From Deltaproteobacteria bacterium (GTDB lineage Bacteria; Desulfobacterota; Desulfobaccia; Desulfobaccales; Desulfobaccaceae), in contig JAFDGA010000005.1 of the NCBI GenBank assembly GCA_019309545.1, forward strand, positions 1-64,000: 64,000 nt of DNA. The letters run 5' to 3'. The notes under the pieces were generated by a model that had not been told where the DNA came from, ran no database searches, and worked only from the letters and a program-made list of their open reading frames with translations. A program made the position numbers and the translations under genes. This document shows positions 37,637 through 47,163 of the stretch, in pieces. How positions within the stretch are numbered: position 1 is the stretch's first letter; every line of letters begins with the position of its first letter.

Positions 37637-38026
37637 TATTTGAACTTCTCATAACACGGTTCTGATCAGAAATCTATCTAGACCAGAGGTCAATTTGATA
37701 AATATTACTTTTTTAACCAAAATTTTACAGGATGTAAATGTCTTGCTTACCATCAGTCGAGGCGAACTAGGAATTTAAACCCATACCCGGGGACGCACAA
37801 AAATTCAGTTCGGATAATTTTCGATTTGTAAGCCTGTAAAAATCCGCCAGAGATTTGCCAAATTTGTAAATTCAGACAAACCAAAAGAGGCCATTTGGCT
37901 GACCTTGGTCCAGACTCATCGGTGGCCAACGGGAAAGGTGGAACTGTCTCAAAATGAGAATTTCAAAACAGTTCGATGATCAGATAATATTTGAGTTTTG
38001 GAAGCGATTGTGGTATTCGAACGGCT
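37637..38026. other. 390-base gap ahead of murA
   Basis: The gap separates the divergent glycosylase gene and murA and must hold both promoters. It is AT-rich near 37690-37730 and 37965-37995. No family-like open frame, tRNA pattern or clear terminator is seen. Confidence 0.4.
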
Positions 38027-39280
38027 ATGGATAAGATTGTCATTGAAGGAAGAATTCCGCTCAAGGGAGAAGTGGCCATCAGTGGTGCCAAAAATGCCGC
38101 CCTGCCGATTCTGGCGGCCACCCTGCTGGCTCCGGGGACTCACCAGCTAACCAACGTTCCCAATCTGGCCGACATCCGCACCGCCAAAAAGCTGCTCGGT
38201 AACATGGGGGCTAAGTTTACCGATAATCTCGGCCTGGCGGTGGATACCAGCCAACTAATTTCCTGGGAGGCCCCTTATGAACTAGTCAAGACCATGCGGG
38301 CCGCGGTGCTGGTGCTGGGGCCGTTGGTGGCCCGGGCGGGACAGGCCCGGGTCTCCCTGCCGGGCGGCTGTGCCATCGGCGCCCGGCCGATCAACCTCCA
38401 CCTCAAGGGTTTGGAAGAGATGGGGGTTAAAGTCACCCTTAAACACGGATACGTGGAGGCCTCGGCCCCCCGGTTGCATGGGGCGTCTATTCACCTGGAA
38501 TTACCCAGTGTTACCGGAACCGAAAACTTGATGATGGCTGCCACCCTGGCAGCGGGGACTACGGTCATCCATAACGCCGCCCAGGAACCGGAAGTCGCCG
38601 ATCTGGCGCGCTTCCTGGTGGCCATGGGGGCCGATATCGAAGGCATCGGCACCGATGTCCTGACCATTCGGGGTGTAAAAAGTCTGTCTGCCGCTAATCA
38701 TACCATTATGCCCGACCGGATTGAAGCCGCCACCTACCTGACGGCTGCGGCCATCACCCAGGGCGAGGTTACCATTCGCAATGCGCCCACCGACCATCTC
38801 ACCGCCGTGCTCGACAAGTTCCAAGAAGCCGGGGTGGAGCTGGCCATCCAAGATGGGCTGATAACAGTCCACCCCACCGATCATTTGGTCGGGGTGGACG
38901 TAATTACCCATCCTTATCCCGGCTTCCCGACGGATATGCAGGCCCAATTCATGGCCTTAATGTGTGTGGCCCAAGGTGCCAGCCTGATTACCGAAAACAT
39001 TTTTGAAAAGCGCTTTATGCACGTCAGCGAACTTCGTCGTCTGGGCGCTGATATTGTCGTATCTGGTAATCATGCCCTGGTCCGGGGTCGACAGCGTCTG
39101 CAAGGCGCACCGGTAATGGCCACAGATCTGCGGGCCAGCGCTTCCCTGGCGCTAGCCGGCCTGGCAGCCCAGGGGATCACCGAAGTGCATCGGGTCTATC
39201 ATCTTGACCGGGGCTACGAACAGCTGGAGAACAAATTATCAGCCCTGGGAGCCCGGATCTGGCGAACCAGAGCGGATTGA
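38027..39280 (+). CDS. murA: UDP-N-acetylglucosamine 1-carboxyvinyltransferase
   Basis: A 417-residue enzyme that adds enolpyruvate to UDP-GlcNAc, the first committed step of peptidoglycan synthesis. It starts [20 protein letters not shown] followed by AKNAALP, and the catalytic Cys115 lies in [11 protein letters not shown], so it is fosfomycin-sensitive in type. Later it has [10 protein letters not shown] and [11 protein letters not shown]. The ATG at 38027 is chosen; the TTG at 37991 would extend it beyond the family start. It is monocistronic, with a HAD gene convergent downstream. Confidence 0.95.
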   Translation: MDKIVIEGRIPLKGEVAISGAKNAALPILAATLLAPGTHQLTNVPNLADIRTAKKLLGNMGAKFTDNLGLAVDTSQLISWEAPYELVKTMRAAVLVLGPLVARAGQARVSLPGGCAIGARPINLHLKGLEEMGVKVTLKHGYVEASAPRLHGASIHLELPSVTGTENLMMAATLAAGTTVIHNAAQEPEVADLARFLVAMGADIEGIGTDVLTIRGVKSLSAANHTIMPDRIEAATYLTAAAITQGEVTIRNAPTDHLTAVLDKFQEAGVELAIQDGLITVHPTDHLVGVDVITHPYPGFPTDMQAQFMALMCVAQGASLITENIFEKRFMHVSELRRLGADIVVSGNHALVRGRQRLQGAPVMATDLRASASLALAGLAAQGITEVHRVYHLDRGYEQLENKLSALGARIWRTRAD

Positions 39281-39328
39281 TGGCGGCTATCGGATAAAGT
39301 CGATCGAGGCTGCCCCGGATTTTCCAAG

Positions 39329-39982
39329 CTAATTCATCAACTCGCGGAATCTCAACACCATCGCAAAACGCTGGGAAACCCCGGCTTCAGCCCGAGAACT
39401 GGGTTTGGCCTTAAAGAAAAGATATTTCAGCCCAAAACGCTGCGCGGCTTGCAAGACCTCTTGGTTATCATCGATCAGGACGGCCCGCTTGGGGTCTAGT
39501 CCAAGCTGGTCGGCCAAGACCCGCCAGAAGTGAACCTCTTCTTTGGGCATCCCTAGATCAAAAGAGGAAATTACCCGGTCAAAGTAACCTAACAGCCCCA
39601 CCTGCGACATCTTCAGGTCCAGGGTCTTGTAATGGGCATTGGTTACCAAAGCAATTTTTTTGCCCTGGCTGCGGAGAAACTGCAGAAAAGCTTCGCTGTC
39701 CGGATGCACTTCGATCAGGTGGCGGATGCCTTCCTTGAGGGCCGGAATATCCAGGTTCAATTCTCGGGACCAGAAATCAATATCAGTCCAGTTCAGGGTG
39801 CCCTCTTCCCGCTGATAACGGGCATAAACTTCACGGCGAGCTGCTTCCGGATCCAGTCCCCGGCGACGGCCATACTCCTCCGGCACCAGGATTTCCCAGA
39901 AATAATCGTCAAAATGCTTGTCCAACAGGGTGCCATCCATATCCAGCAGCACCCACTCTACCTCTTGCCATGAAAAAGCCAT
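39329..39982 (-). CDS. HAD hydrolase, GMP/IMP nucleotidase (YrfG-like)
   Basis: A 217-residue HAD-IA phosphatase closely similar in layout to E. coli YrfG: LLDMDGTLLD, DYFWEILVPEEYGRRRG, TLNWTDIDFWSRELNLDI, LVTNAHYKTLDLK, GMPKEEVHFW and VLIDDNQEVLQAA. It should dephosphorylate purine mononucleotides. The ATG at 39982 matches the family start, though an ATG at 40006 gives eight extra residues. It follows ktrA by 61 bases and may be transcribed with it. Confidence 0.85.
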   Translation of the reverse strand: MAFSWQEVEWVLLDMDGTLLDKHFDDYFWEILVPEEYGRRRGLDPEAARREVYARYQREEGTLNWTDIDFWSRELNLDIPALKEGIRHLIEVHPDSEAFLQFLRSQGKKIALVTNAHYKTLDLKMSQVGLLGYFDRVISSFDLGMPKEEVHFWRVLADQLGLDPKRAVLIDDNQEVLQAAQRFGLKYLFFKAKPSSRAEAGVSQRFAMVLRFRELMN

Positions 39983-40043
39983 AAAGAATAGCAACCTTTC
40001 TAACATAACCAGCCAGGGCCAATCACCCTGACCGGCTTACGGT

Positions 40044-40709
40044 TTAAAGATCGCCCTCCTGAATGCGTTGGAGGTCCTCCTGCCGTCCGATCATAACCAG
40101 GATATCGCTGGGTTTAATGACAAAACTGGGGTCAGGCAAAAAAACGAAGCGCTCTGGCACCAGTTCCTTGATGGCAATGACGAATACCCCAAACTGCTTT
40201 CTTAATTCTAGTTCCTTAATACTGTGACCATTGAAAGAATCGGGAGGCGCCAGCTCCTGCACCTCATATCCTTCGGCCAGGCTAACGAAATCCAAGAGGT
40301 TGGGGTTGATGATCTTGACGGCCAGGCGGCGGGCGGACTCACGTTCTGGGAAAATTACCTCTTGGGCCCCGACGGAGCTCAGAATAGCCGCATGATCATC
40401 GCTGATGGCCTTAGCCCGAATCATCGGCACCCCGATTTTTTTTAAGTGTAAGGTACATAAAATGCTGGCTTCCAGATTCCCGCTGATAGTAACGATAGCC
40501 TCGTCGAAATCCGGCGTCACTACCGAACTCAGAGCCGCGAAATCGCGGGCATCCATAATCACGGCGCGTTGTACCCGCTCAACCAGGGCATTGACCCGTT
40601 TCTCGCTAGAATCCATGGCCAGAATTTCACAACTCTGGGCCAAGTTAGTGGCCAATTCAGCGCCGAAGTGGCCCAGCCCGACCACGCAAATATATTTTTT
40701 TTGATTCAT
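40044..40709 (-). CDS. ktrA: KtrA-type potassium uptake regulatory subunit
   Basis: A 221-residue RCK protein. The N-terminal Rossmann domain opens YICVVGLGHFGAELATNL, binding ATP/ADP or NAD(H), and the C-terminal TrkA_C domain includes PSDILVMIGRQEDLQRI. It gates the KtrB channel at the membrane. Its start overlaps the end of ktrB by four bases, so the two are translated together. Confidence 0.92.
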   Translation of the reverse strand: MNQKKYICVVGLGHFGAELATNLAQSCEILAMDSSEKRVNALVERVQRAVIMDARDFAALSSVVTPDFDEAIVTISGNLEASILCTLHLKKIGVPMIRAKAISDDHAAILSSVGAQEVIFPERESARRLAVKIINPNLLDFVSLAEGYEVQELAPPDSFNGHSIKELELRKQFGVFVIAIKELVPERFVFLPDPSFVIKPSDILVMIGRQEDLQRIQEGDL

Positions 40710-42088
40710 CCGATCATTACCTTCCCCATCGGATAACGCAGGGGGACATGTTTTTCTGGTAAAATCCAGATAGCCATAGTCAGCGGACCTAGTCTACCTA
40801 AAAACATCGTGGCAATAATCCAGATCCGGCCGAAGTCCGAGAGTTTGTCCGTCAATCCGGTGGACAGTCCCACCGTGCCAAACGCCGAAAGTTGTTCAAA
40901 GATTACGTCTTGCATGCCCATCCCGGAGCCCAAACCCTCGGTGGATAAAAGAATTAAGATGCCGACAATGTTCCACAGCGCGGCCAGCCGGATGAGCAGG
41001 GTGTTGCGCCATAAAATTTCTAGCGGCAAGCGGCGATTAATAATTTTAACGTCCGCTTCGCCCCGCAATCGGGCCCGAAATTCGGCCAACCAGATGGCCA
41101 GTGAGGTAGTTTTGACGCCACCTGCACATGATCCTGGGGAGCCGCCGATAAACATCAGCATGCCTAGCAGAAACAGTGAGCTCAGGGGCAGCCAGCCGAT
41201 CTGAATAGTATTGAATCCTGCGGTCCGGGCGGAAATCGACTGAAACAGGGCGGCCCCGATCTTTTCCCCCCAGGAATGCTCCCCGGAGGTGAGGCCTAAA
41301 ACCAGGAGACCCAAGGTACCGATGACAATCAGGGTGCTGCTGGTCCAGAGCACCACCCGGGTATGCAACGAGAGGAGATGACTACCGGGAAGCCGGTCCT
41401 TTTTGCCCAGGTAATACAGAAATAACCGCCAAAGTTCCAGGAGCACCCCATAGCCCAAGCCACCGAGGATAATAAGAAACATTATTGTGCTCGATACCAC
41501 TACGCTGTCCCGCAACTCAATCAGACTATCCTTGTAGATGGAGAAACCCGCGTTGCAAAAAGCGGACACGGAATGGAATATAGCTGAGTACAAGGCTCCA
41601 CCTATATCCTGGGTGCGCCAACAAAGGGAGGCAAAAATCAGTAGGGTGCCGACGGCTTCAATAATTAGAGTGGTCAGGAGGATATGACCGAATATCCGTT
41701 TAAATTCTCCGCCGATATCCCGTTGGAAGAAATAGTCATGCAGCACCGCCTGCGATTGTAGAGATAAACGCCGGCCCAGCATCCGGAAGATCAAGGCGGC
41801 AAAGGTCATGACTCCCAGGCCGCCGGTTTGAATGAGCAGTAGGATAACCAACTGTCCGAATAAAGTATAGGCCGTACCGGTGTCAACCACGATCAGGCCG
41901 GTGACGCATACTGCGGAAGTAGAGGTAAACAGGGCATCCAAGTAGCGGATGTGGCCGGAATGCTGAGCCCAGGGTAAGGAAAGCAACAGCGACCCCAAGA
42001 AAATGACCCCGGCAAATCCCCCTACCAGCAGCATCTGGGGTGCTTTAAGTAATTGGAACAATCCTTTTATTAGAGAATTGCTGACCAC
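40706..42088 (-). CDS. ktrB: KtrB-type potassium transporter
   Basis: A 460-residue membrane protein of the TrkH/KtrB family with about eight to ten membrane helices arranged as four M-P-M repeats. Filter-like segments are TSTSAVCVTGL, SVSAFCNAGFS, SISARTAGFNT and LSAFGTVGLSTGL, matching the four pore loops. It mediates sodium-coupled potassium uptake with KtrA. The start is a GTG with no clear ribosome-binding site; an ATG near 42034 is a possible alternative but cuts the first residues. Confidence 0.92.
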   Translation of the reverse strand: MVSNSLIKGLFQLLKAPQMLLVGGFAGVIFLGSLLLSLPWAQHSGHIRYLDALFTSTSAVCVTGLIVVDTGTAYTLFGQLVILLLIQTGGLGVMTFAALIFRMLGRRLSLQSQAVLHDYFFQRDIGGEFKRIFGHILLTTLIIEAVGTLLIFASLCWRTQDIGGALYSAIFHSVSAFCNAGFSIYKDSLIELRDSVVVSSTIMFLIILGGLGYGVLLELWRLFLYYLGKKDRLPGSHLLSLHTRVVLWTSSTLIVIGTLGLLVLGLTSGEHSWGEKIGAALFQSISARTAGFNTIQIGWLPLSSLFLLGMLMFIGGSPGSCAGGVKTTSLAIWLAEFRARLRGEADVKIINRRLPLEILWRNTLLIRLAALWNIVGILILLSTEGLGSGMGMQDVIFEQLSAFGTVGLSTGLTDKLSDFGRIWIIATMFLGRLGPLTMAIWILPEKHVPLRYPMGKVMIG

Positions 42089-42416
42089 TTTAGGAAACTT
42101 GGAGCCACTCTCTCAGACCAGGAAGTTTCCCTCCCAGAGGATAGGTCCTGCTCCGCCCCGATAATTTCTATGTCGGAAAAGAGTGGAAAATATAGCCTGA
42201 AAAATTTCCCATTTCTTATCAGATTGGAGGCTATTTCCTTTGTTCTCCCCTTAGGGAATCATATACATTTTCAGAAACTTTGGCTATATTTATTATCTTA
42301 GTGGTATATGTCAGACCTGAAATTTCTATCCAGCGGCCCTTGTTTATTGACAAGTGTGGGTAAAAATATTAGGTTTTATAAGGTTTAATCTCTACTAAAA
42401 AAAACATGGTGATTAT
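42089..42416. other. 328-base gap between divergent ktrB and a MetE-like gene
   Basis: The gap should hold two divergent promoters. A TTGACA box at 42347-42352 is on the plus strand; 17 bases later comes TAGGTT, a poor -10. Nothing else is distinctive. Confidence 0.4.
42347..42375 (+). promoter_or_regulatory. possible sigma-70 promoter of the MetE-like gene
   Basis: TTGACA (42347-42352) is a perfect -35. After 17 bases is TAGGTT (42370-42375), which keeps only three of six -10 positions. The gene starts at 42417. Support is modest because of the weak -10. Confidence 0.35.
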
Positions 42417-43472
42417 ATGGACGTCCTGCCAGCCTTAGCCGCCACCGGCATCGGGTCGGTGCCGTTTCTGAACTCCCAGGAAGCAGTGGCCTTAATCCTG
42501 CAATACTTGCCGGAACTGCCCTTCTGGCCGCAGATGGTCAAACTGGGATTTCAAGAAGATATGGTTCCGCAAGCCGCCCGGGGATTGCCGGGGCTGCGTC
42601 TGGATGCTGAACATCGGACCGTCAACCTGGACGGCCAGCTTGACCGCGACGCCACCCTGACCCAATTTTATGAACTGGCCCTGGGCGGCGATTTAACCGC
42701 TTTTGCCTTGCACCCGGAAGAAGCGGTGGGGTTTTTTGACCTGTTGGCCGCGGTTCAGACCCGGCCGCCAGAGTCACCGTCATTCTTAAAAGGTCAAGTT
42801 GTTGGGCCCGTTACCTTTGCTGGGATGGTCAAGGATCAGCAGGGCAAAGCCATCCTTTTTGATCGGGAGCTGAGTCAGGCCGTAACCCAGGGATTGGCCT
42901 TAAAGGCCGCCTGGCAGGCCCAAGAAATCCGCAACCTGGGTAAGCAGGCGGTAATCTTTTTTGATGAGCCTTATCTCACCGGCTTTGGCTCAGCCTTCAT
43001 GCCTATTTCTCGGGCCGAAGTTGTCGCCAGCCTGACCGAGGCCATGGAAACCTGTCGCCAGCATGGGGAGGTTCTCTTCGGCATCCACTGCTGCGGCAAT
43101 ACCGATTGGTCCATGCTGCTGGAAACCCCGATTGATATCCTCAGCTTTGACGCCTATGGATATTTTGATACCCTGATCCTGTATGAGCAAAGCGTAGAAA
43201 ACTTTCTGGCCCGGGGCGGATACCTGGCCTGGGGCGTGGTCCCCACCAGTCCCACCGCCCCCGCCGAAACCGTTGACCAGCTCTGGAAGCGATTTCAGGA
43301 GCAGGTCATTCAGTTGGAGAAGACTGGACTGGACCGCAAGACCCTGCTGTCCCAGAGCCTCCTCACTCCGGCCTGTGGCTTGGCCTACTTGACCTCGGAG
43401 CAGGCTCGACAGGCTTTGGTCTCCCTGGCCGACTTGAGTACTCGAGCCCGGGATTGGCAAGAAAGTATTTGA
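42417..43472 (+). CDS. MetE-core/UroD-fold methyltransferase
   Basis: A 351-residue protein equivalent to the catalytic half of cobalamin-independent methionine synthase (MetE) and lacking its N-terminal half. It has GIGSVPFLNSQEA, FFDEPYL with Glu184, the zinc-site pair HCC (His224-Cys225) and a final Cys320 in LTPACGLAY. These match the metal ligands of MetE/MetE-core methyltransferases. Stand-alone forms probably transfer methyl from a corrinoid protein or another donor to homocysteine; the acceptor and donor here are unknown. No ribosome-binding site is clear before the ATG. Confidence 0.75.
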   Translation: MDVLPALAATGIGSVPFLNSQEAVALILQYLPELPFWPQMVKLGFQEDMVPQAARGLPGLRLDAEHRTVNLDGQLDRDATLTQFYELALGGDLTAFALHPEEAVGFFDLLAAVQTRPPESPSFLKGQVVGPVTFAGMVKDQQGKAILFDRELSQAVTQGLALKAAWQAQEIRNLGKQAVIFFDEPYLTGFGSAFMPISRAEVVASLTEAMETCRQHGEVLFGIHCCGNTDWSMLLETPIDILSFDAYGYFDTLILYEQSVENFLARGGYLAWGVVPTSPTAPAETVDQLWKRFQEQVIQLEKTGLDRKTLLSQSLLTPACGLAYLTSEQARQALVSLADLSTRARDWQESI

Positions 43473-43535
43473 CCCTGAACCTGACCGCATTGACTTTCCC
43501 GCTTTAAGATTCTATCTTGGCATTAGGAGTCGCAA

Positions 43536-44243
43536 GTGAAATATTCAAAACCAAGCTTTGGACTACAGGGGTGCGGCTGGCTGATTCTGGCCGTGGCTAT
43601 TTCCGGATTGGGCTGTGCCAGCACGCCCAAACACCAGCCCTCCGTCGCCGGTATTAAGAAGGTCCTGCTGGTGGGATTCCCTGGCAAGGTCTATGACGAT
43701 ATGAACAAAGGGCGGCGAATCCTACATCTTGCCGAAAGCAAGCTGGCCATGGCTTCGAACTTTAACATTGTGACCGACGACCGAGATCCCCAAGAATTGC
43801 AACTGATCCAGTGGGGACGGTGGGGCGAGCCTTGCTTAACCTTTAAGATGCTGGATCCTGAAGAATCTGCTACCGTCGACACTGCCAAAGTCATCACCCT
43901 GGCCCAGGAGAAAAACGTCGATGCCGTGATGATCGGCGCACTGCGGCTCTACGCCGCCCGCGGCGGAGAATATCGCCTGGCTCTGACCCAAAGCGGGATG
44001 CGTAGCAAAGGCGAGGAAATCCTGGATGATGCCGAGAGTGAGGTAACTTTGGAGGCGATTCTGGTCGGGGCTGACGGCAGTTGTCGCTGGCACGGCCAGA
44101 AAGAGACCAGTCTCAGTTTGGGCACGGGGTTGAAATCGCTAGCCCTTTTGGGTCGTGGAGGAGATGAAGTTGCCTATGAACGGATCGACCGGGGTCTGAC
44201 GTACCTATTTGCCAATCTTCCCAAGCCGCCCAGGACTGAATGA
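43536..44243 (+). CDS. putative lipoprotein
   Basis: A 235-residue protein with a signal sequence (GCGWLILAVAISGLGCAS) ending in a lipobox-like GLGC, though Gly rather than Leu at -3 makes this imperfect. Mature features are KKVLLVGFPGKVYDD, VDAVMIGALRLYAARG and YERIDRGLTYLFANL. The pattern of a varied envelope lipoprotein with a Rossmann-like core resembles CsgG-neighbour or GNA1162-type proteins, but I do not assign a family. The GTG start has AGGAG seven bases upstream. It follows the MetE-like gene by 63 bases. Confidence 0.6.
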   Translation: MKYSKPSFGLQGCGWLILAVAISGLGCASTPKHQPSVAGIKKVLLVGFPGKVYDDMNKGRRILHLAESKLAMASNFNIVTDDRDPQELQLIQWGRWGEPCLTFKMLDPEESATVDTAKVITLAQEKNVDAVMIGALRLYAARGGEYRLALTQSGMRSKGEEILDDAESEVTLEAILVGADGSCRWHGQKETSLSLGTGLKSLALLGRGGDEVAYERIDRGLTYLFANLPKPPRTE

Positions 44244-44331
44244 TTCTGATGGCCTGGTAAATTTGGTGATAAGCAACAGGGAGGGTCTGGGCGCAAAAAA
44301 TCCTCCCGGTTATCAAAAGAGGAGATGATCC

Positions 44332-44733
44332 ATGAAAGTCCGGGATGTAATGGTCAAAGATGTGGCCACCTTAAATGTCGAAGACGAATTAAGTCTGGCC
44401 AACGATATCATGCAGTTAGGGCGCATCCGTCATCTTCCGGTGGTAGAAGGCAAAAAGTTGGTGGGTATTATTTCCGAACGCGACCTATTCCGCAGTTCAT
44501 TGGCCCAAGCTCTGGGTTATGGCACTCGGGCGAGCCGCGATTTGATGAAAACCATTCGGATTAAGGATATCATGAAGACTGATTTAATAACCATCTTCCC
44601 TGAAGCAGAATTAAAAGAAGCGGTTCGGCTGATGCTGGATAAAAAAATCGGCTGTCTGCCAGTAGTGCAAGAGGGTGAATTAATCGGATTGATCACCGAA
44701 ACTGATGTTCTCTCTCAATATCTGAAGAGTTGA
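44332..44733 (+). CDS. tandem CBS-domain protein
   Basis: A 133-residue protein of two CBS motifs (VRDVMVKDVATLNVEDEL...LPVVEGKKLVGIISERDL and IMKTDLITIFPEAEL...GCLPVVQEGELIGLITETDV). Such Bateman modules bind adenosyl nucleotides and regulate partners. No enzyme is fused or adjacent, so its target is unknown. GAGGAGATG immediately precedes the start ATG. A likely terminator follows at 44808-44842. Confidence 0.9.
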   Translation: MKVRDVMVKDVATLNVEDELSLANDIMQLGRIRHLPVVEGKKLVGIISERDLFRSSLAQALGYGTRASRDLMKTIRIKDIMKTDLITIFPEAELKEAVRLMLDKKIGCLPVVQEGELIGLITETDVLSQYLKS

Positions 44734-44807
44734 AGCAACCTCTACCGCCAGAATTTTGCTGAAGTTAATTTGAGCGGAGGACCGGCGACCTCTGGCCCCC
44801 TTTTCCC

Positions 44808-44842
44808 GGGGCAGTTTTTCTCTGCCCCCCATTCATTTTTTT
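44808..44842 (+). terminator. intrinsic terminator after the CBS gene
   Basis: GGGGCAG and CTGCCCC pair over seven bases around a 7-base T-rich loop, followed by CC then a run of eight Ts near 44834-44842. This fits rho-independent termination on the plus strand. ilvE converges from the other side. Confidence 0.65.
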
Positions 44843-44861
44843 TAAGACCTACGTAATAGTT

Positions 44862-45779
44862 TCAAATATAAGTCAGCCAGGAAGCGTAGCGGGGATTTTC
44901 TCCTTTGACCACTGCAAAATAGGCCCTCTGCAACCGGAGGGTAATGGGGCCGGGATGGCCCGGACCGATCAGCCGATCATCCACCTCCCGGACTGGGGTT
45001 ACCTCGGCGGCGGTACCAGTTAAGAAGGCCTCATCGGCAATGTAGAGCTTATCTCGGCTGAACCGCTCCTCTTTTACCGGTATCCCCAAATCTTGAGCTA
45101 CTGTGACGATGCTATCGCGGGTAATGCCGGCCAAGATGGCTGAGACCGGCGGGGTCAAAAGGACCCCCTTTTTGACCATGAAAATATTCTCTCCGGAGGC
45201 TTCGGCGACGTAGCCCTCGGTGTCGAGCAGCAGGGCTTCGTCATAACCGGCCTGAGTCACCTCCCGTTTGGCCAGAATGGAGTTGACATAATTGCCGACG
45301 GTTTTGGTCCGGGTCATCATAATATTAACGTGATGGCGAATAAAAGAAGAGGTTTTGACCCGGATACCGCGGCGCATGCCCTCGTCGCCCAAGTATGCCC
45401 CCCAGGGCCAAGTGATAATGGCGACGCGGGTGGGATTATTCTGCGGGTGCAGTCCCATTACCCCATCGCCGATAAAAACAAGCGGCCGGATATAACCGTC
45501 TTTTTGCTCATTAATTCTAAGAGTCTCAATACAGGCCTGATTAATCTCTTCTTGAGAATACGGCATGGTCATTTGGATGACGTGGGCCGAATCAAACAAT
45601 CGCTCAGTGTGCTCCGGCAGGCGGAAGATGGCCGTTCGACCGTCCTGGGTCTGATAAGCCCGGATACCTTCAAAGGTCCCCAGACCATAATGCAAAGTAT
45701 GAGTGAGGACATGGACCTGGGCCTCGTCCCAGGGCACAAATTTCCCGTCCAGCCAGATAAATTTAGTTTTTTCAACCAT
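44862..45779 (-). CDS. ilvE: branched-chain amino acid aminotransferase
   Basis: A 305-residue fold-type IV PLP aminotransferase for Leu, Ile and Val. It has [29 protein letters not shown], the PLP lysine in [24 protein letters not shown] and [18 protein letters not shown], matching IlvE. AAGGAGT stands eight bases before the ATG at 45779. No other ilv gene is in the window. Confidence 0.93.
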   Translation of the reverse strand: MVEKTKFIWLDGKFVPWDEAQVHVLTHTLHYGLGTFEGIRAYQTQDGRTAIFRLPEHTERLFDSAHVIQMTMPYSQEEINQACIETLRINEQKDGYIRPLVFIGDGVMGLHPQNNPTRVAIITWPWGAYLGDEGMRRGIRVKTSSFIRHHVNIMMTRTKTVGNYVNSILAKREVTQAGYDEALLLDTEGYVAEASGENIFMVKKGVLLTPPVSAILAGITRDSIVTVAQDLGIPVKEERFSRDKLYIADEAFLTGTAAEVTPVREVDDRLIGPGHPGPITLRLQRAYFAVVKGENPRYASWLTYI

Positions 45780-46055
45780 CTGTTACTCCTTTAGGCCATA
45801 CGTGCAAATTTTTAGCGCATTTTCCTGGGGATGTCAAATACTATTTCCAATCCGGGCCGTGGACAGGTTTTGTTTGCAATCCCGTCGGTAAATGTGTAAT
45901 TTAATTAAATCCTGGATATTATTTTAAGGCAATGAGCCGATTATGTTTCCTGGTTTTTTAAACCGAACTAGTCGGGACCGGACTCAACGGTTTTTTTCAA
46001 TCTGAAGCCATCTATATATTTACCGTTTACCATATTTAGGAGCTGACACCCAGTT

Positions 46056-46997
46056 ATGCAACCGATCAAGGTTGGGGTTATTGGCGTGGGCTATCTGGGC
46101 CGCTTTCACGCCGAAAAATATGCCGCCCTGGAACCAGCGGAACTGGTCGGGGTGGCGGATCTCGACCCCCAGCGAGCTGCCCAGGTGGCGGAGGCCTGCC
46201 GTACTCAGGTCTTCCAGGATTATCGGGAGTTGCTGCCGTTGGTCCAGGCCGTTAGTGTGGCGGTGTTCACTTCCCAGCATTTCATTGTGGTCCGTGACTG
46301 CCTGCTCCAGGGTTGCGATGTCCTGGTAGAAAAGCCTCTGGCCACGACGGTGACCGAAGCAGAAGAACTGGTCCAATTGGCCCGACAGCAGGGACGGATC
46401 TTGCAGGTCGGCCACCTGGAGCGCTTTAACCCGACGGTCGAAGAGCTGGTCCGACGGGTAACGCAGCCGCAATTCATCGAAACCCATCGCCTGGCCTTTT
46501 TCAAGGAACGGGCCACGGATGTGGATGTTGTCTTGGATCTGATGATTCACGACCTCGACCTGACCCTCTCCCTGGTACCGGGGCAAGTCAAAGAAATCCG
46601 GGCCGCAGGGATTTCAGTGCTTACCGATACTATTGATCTGGCCAACGCCCGTCTGGAGTTTGATACCGGTTGCATCGCCAACCTGACCGCCAGCCGGGTG
46701 TCGTTAAAGAGTATGCGAAAGTTTCGGCTGTTCCAGCCTCTAACCTATCTGTCGCTGGATTTTGAAAAGCGGGAATTGACCTGCGTCGAAAAGACCGACC
46801 AGGCGGCTGGCATCTACCCCGGTATCAATCTGGAGAATCTGAGTTTTCCACCGGCCGACCCCCTGTTAAAAGAGATTGCCGCCTTTCTGGAGGCAGTGGC
46901 CCGGCGGCAAGACCCGATAGTCAGCGGCGAAGCCGGCAAGGCGGCCCTGGCCCTGGCCCTGGACATCAATGCCGCCATGCGCAAGGCCAGGGTCTGA
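46056..46997 (+). CDS. Gfo/Idh/MocA-family oxidoreductase
   Basis: A 313-residue NAD(P)-binding oxidoreductase: Rossmann start KVGVIGVGYLGRFHAEKY, the EKPLA sugar-oxidoreductase signature (VLVEKPLATT), GHLERFNP and DLMIHDLDLTLSL. In several deltaproteobacteria a gene of this type stands between lpxA and lpxB, and here lpxB follows 166 bases later. A role in UDP-sugar oxidation for amino-sugar lipid A is plausible but inferred. Start ATG at 46056 with AGGAG upstream. Confidence 0.85.
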   Translation: MQPIKVGVIGVGYLGRFHAEKYAALEPAELVGVADLDPQRAAQVAEACRTQVFQDYRELLPLVQAVSVAVFTSQHFIVVRDCLLQGCDVLVEKPLATTVTEAEELVQLARQQGRILQVGHLERFNPTVEELVRRVTQPQFIETHRLAFFKERATDVDVVLDLMIHDLDLTLSLVPGQVKEIRAAGISVLTDTIDLANARLEFDTGCIANLTASRVSLKSMRKFRLFQPLTYLSLDFEKRELTCVEKTDQAAGIYPGINLENLSFPPADPLLKEIAAFLEAVARRQDPIVSGEAGKAALALALDINAAMRKARV

Positions 46998-47163
46998 AGG
47001 ATATGGTTTTCAGACAGGATTCGGGAGAATTGTTCGCCCCTCGTTTCTGAGCTTGGCTTGGGCAAAATAATTAATATTACTCAAATCATAAAATAAATGA
47101 ATTTGGTTAGGAAAAACCGCTGGATTCCCAAACACAGCTCTGGAACCACCATAACTTTTAACT

